NCBI GenBank assembly: GCA_944391275.1
Contig: CALXSZ010000142.1
Location: forward strand, 1-5,085
From: an uncultured Syntrophomonadaceae bacterium
Lineage (GTDB): Bacteria > Bacillota > Syntrophomonadia > Syntrophomonadales > Syntrophomonadaceae
Direction: 5' to 3'
Length of the DNA stretch: 5,085 nucleotides
Shown: piece after piece, positions 4,218 through 5,085 of the stretch
Layout of the letters: the number at the start of each line of letters is the position of its first letter
How positions within the stretch are numbered: position 1 is the stretch's first letter
The notes under the pieces: generated by a model
What the model saw: only the letters and a program-made list of their open reading frames with translations
Database searches by the model: none
Told to the model about the DNA's origin: nothing
Made by a program: the position numbers and the translations under genes

Positions 4218-5066
4218 ATGGAAATCTGGTATGAGTTCCTGTCGTGGTTTCCTTTTGAATGGGCGGAACCGGGCAGAATGCTTTTTTTTAAAAACGCCTT
4301 GTTGGCTATTATCGTCATGGCGCCTTTGTTTGGGCTTTTGAGTACGATGATTGTGAACAATAAAATGGCATTTTTCTCCGAATCGTTGGGGCATGGCGCT
4401 TTTACGGGTATTGTTGTAGGAAATTTATTTGGGTTGGTCGAACCGCTTCTGTCGGCGGTCTTATTTGCCATTGTATTTGCGCTTTTTGTGTCGGTTGTGC
4501 GGGTTCGGGCTCGTATGTCGCCGGATACGGTTATTGGGGTTTTTTCTTCTCTGAGTGTAGCGTTGGGGATTTTTCTGGCCACGTTAGGAGGCGGTAACTT
4601 CAATCGGTTAAATAGTTTGCTGATTGGCGACTTAATGAGTATTCGACCTTGGGAAATTGCGATGTTGGCCGGCGTGTTGCTGGCGGTTTTTCTCTATTTC
4701 CTGTGGGGTTTTAATCGTTTACTGATCTTGAGTGTGAATCAAGCGATTGCCAGTAGCCGAGGGATTCGTCCATTCATAACCGAAATGTTGTTTGCAGCGG
4801 TCATTGCAGTCGTGGTAACCCTCGCGATTAATTGGGTGGGGATGCTGCTGATTAATTCGTTATTAATTTTGCCGGCGGCTATTTCTAGGAATCTATCGGG
4901 AAATATCGGTCGCTACACGTTTATTGCGGTGCTGATTTCCCTTGTGGCTGGCATATCAGGGATGATCGGTTCATATTATGTGGGAAGCGCTTCCTCCGCA
5001 TTGATTGTTTTGCTGTTAGGTGTTGCTTTTGCAGGGTCGTTCCTGCTTGCGAGAAAGGTCAACTGA
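4218..5066 (+). CDS. znuB: Zinc/manganese ABC transporter permease (ZnuB-like, ABC-3 family)
   Basis: A 282-residue integral membrane protein forming the transport channel as a homodimer. Hydrophobic segments fall at about 26-46, 52-73, 76-94, 105-124, 147-166, 187-209, 211-222, 234-255 and 260-278, matching the usual 7-9 helices of ABC-3 permeases. Family motifs: SESLGHGAFTGI (54-65, usually 'sDalsHa.lpGi', with the conserved His as His59), SPDTVIGVFSSLSVALGI (101-118), a cytoplasmic coupling segment NQAIASSRGIRP (174-185), and LLINSLLILPAA (210-221). The ATG at 4218 is preferred because GGGGTGA (4206-4212) lies 5 bases upstream, leaving a five-base gap after znuC. The in-frame GTG at 4209, overlapping the znuC stop as GTGA, is a possible alternative adding three residues but lacks a ribosome binding site. 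Last complete gene of the visible operon. Confidence 0.9.
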   Translation: MEIWYEFLSWFPFEWAEPGRMLFFKNALLAIIVMAPLFGLLSTMIVNNKMAFFSESLGHGAFTGIVVGNLFGLVEPLLSAVLFAIVFALFVSVVRVRARMSPDTVIGVFSSLSVALGIFLATLGGGNFNRLNSLLIGDLMSIRPWEIAMLAGVLLAVFLYFLWGFNRLLILSVNQAIASSRGIRPFITEMLFAAVIAVVVTLAINWVGMLLINSLLILPAAISRNLSGNIGRYTFIAVLISLVAGISGMIGSYYVGSASSALIVLLLGVAFAGSFLLARKVN

Positions 5067-5067
5067 A

Positions 5068-5085
5068 AAGAGGCGGTTGATTGTG
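5068..5085 (+). other. Ribosome binding site and possible start codon of a next operon gene
   Basis: Just after the permease stop, AAGAGGCGG (5068-5076) is followed by a GTG at 5083-5085, the last three bases of the window; TTG codons at 5078 and 5082 are also present. The spacing of 6 bases from the end of the GG-rich stretch suits a start, and no terminator intervenes. Only the start codon would be visible, so the product cannot be read. In related Bacillota operons the gene after znuB is often a Fur-family regulator (zur), but that is only an expectation. Confidence 0.3.

Noticed and set aside
4136..4603. Minus-strand 155-codon open frame inside the permease gene
   Set aside because: It is antisense to conserved permease helices; the Thr/Asn/Lys/Pro-rich product is typical of a reverse-strand shadow of a membrane protein.

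Overview
The window looks like a Bacillota (Firmicutes) chromosome segment, perhaps Clostridia, Negativicutes or a thermophilic bacillus; the exact lineage cannot be fixed from this sequence. Supporting signs are strong AGGAGG-type ribosome binding sites, sigma-A-like promoters, an intrinsic terminator, moderate GC with AT-rich intergenic DNA, and a Gram-positive-style lipoprotein solute-binding component. No mobile element, CRISPR array, rRNA or tRNA was found.

Layout: (1) 1-365, minus strand: the first 121 codons of an MntP-type manganese exporter, cut by the window edge, with a clear promoter (459-431). Upstream of that promoter lies a sequence very like the Bacillus MntR operator (494-509). 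(2) 551-1192, plus: a LUD-domain (DUF162, 'lactate utilization') protein with a cysteine-rich C-terminus, standing alone without LldE/LldF-type partners. (3) 1319-2101, plus: an IclR-family regulator closed by a strong intrinsic terminator (2117-2160). (4) 2102-2521: a 420-base intergenic region unusually rich in dyad symmetry. It holds a GC-rich two-step stem-loop, a perfect 20-bp-arm palindrome, an 11-bp inverted repeat carrying TTGACA in both arms, a good promoter, and an 8-bp inverted repeat at the predicted transcription start. (5) 2522-5066, plus: a three-gene ABC importer operon of the zinc/manganese (ZnuABC/TroABC/AdcABC) family, in the order binding lipoprotein, ATPase, permease, with coupled or nearly abutting genes. 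A ribosome binding site and possible GTG start at the right edge suggest the operon continues.

How it works together: both ends of the window concern divalent transition metals, one exporting Mn and the other importing Zn or Mn. The regulatory DNA fits this, with an MntR-like box by mntP and Fur-superfamily-like half-sites in front of the importer. The LUD and IclR genes between them have no visible biochemical link to metals; the IclR protein may control the LUD gene, itself, or something outside the window. The protein-coding genes are ordinary. The less ordinary material is the intergenic DNA, above all the MntR-like box at 494-509 and the 2220-2490 region, which could encode a short minus-strand RNA.
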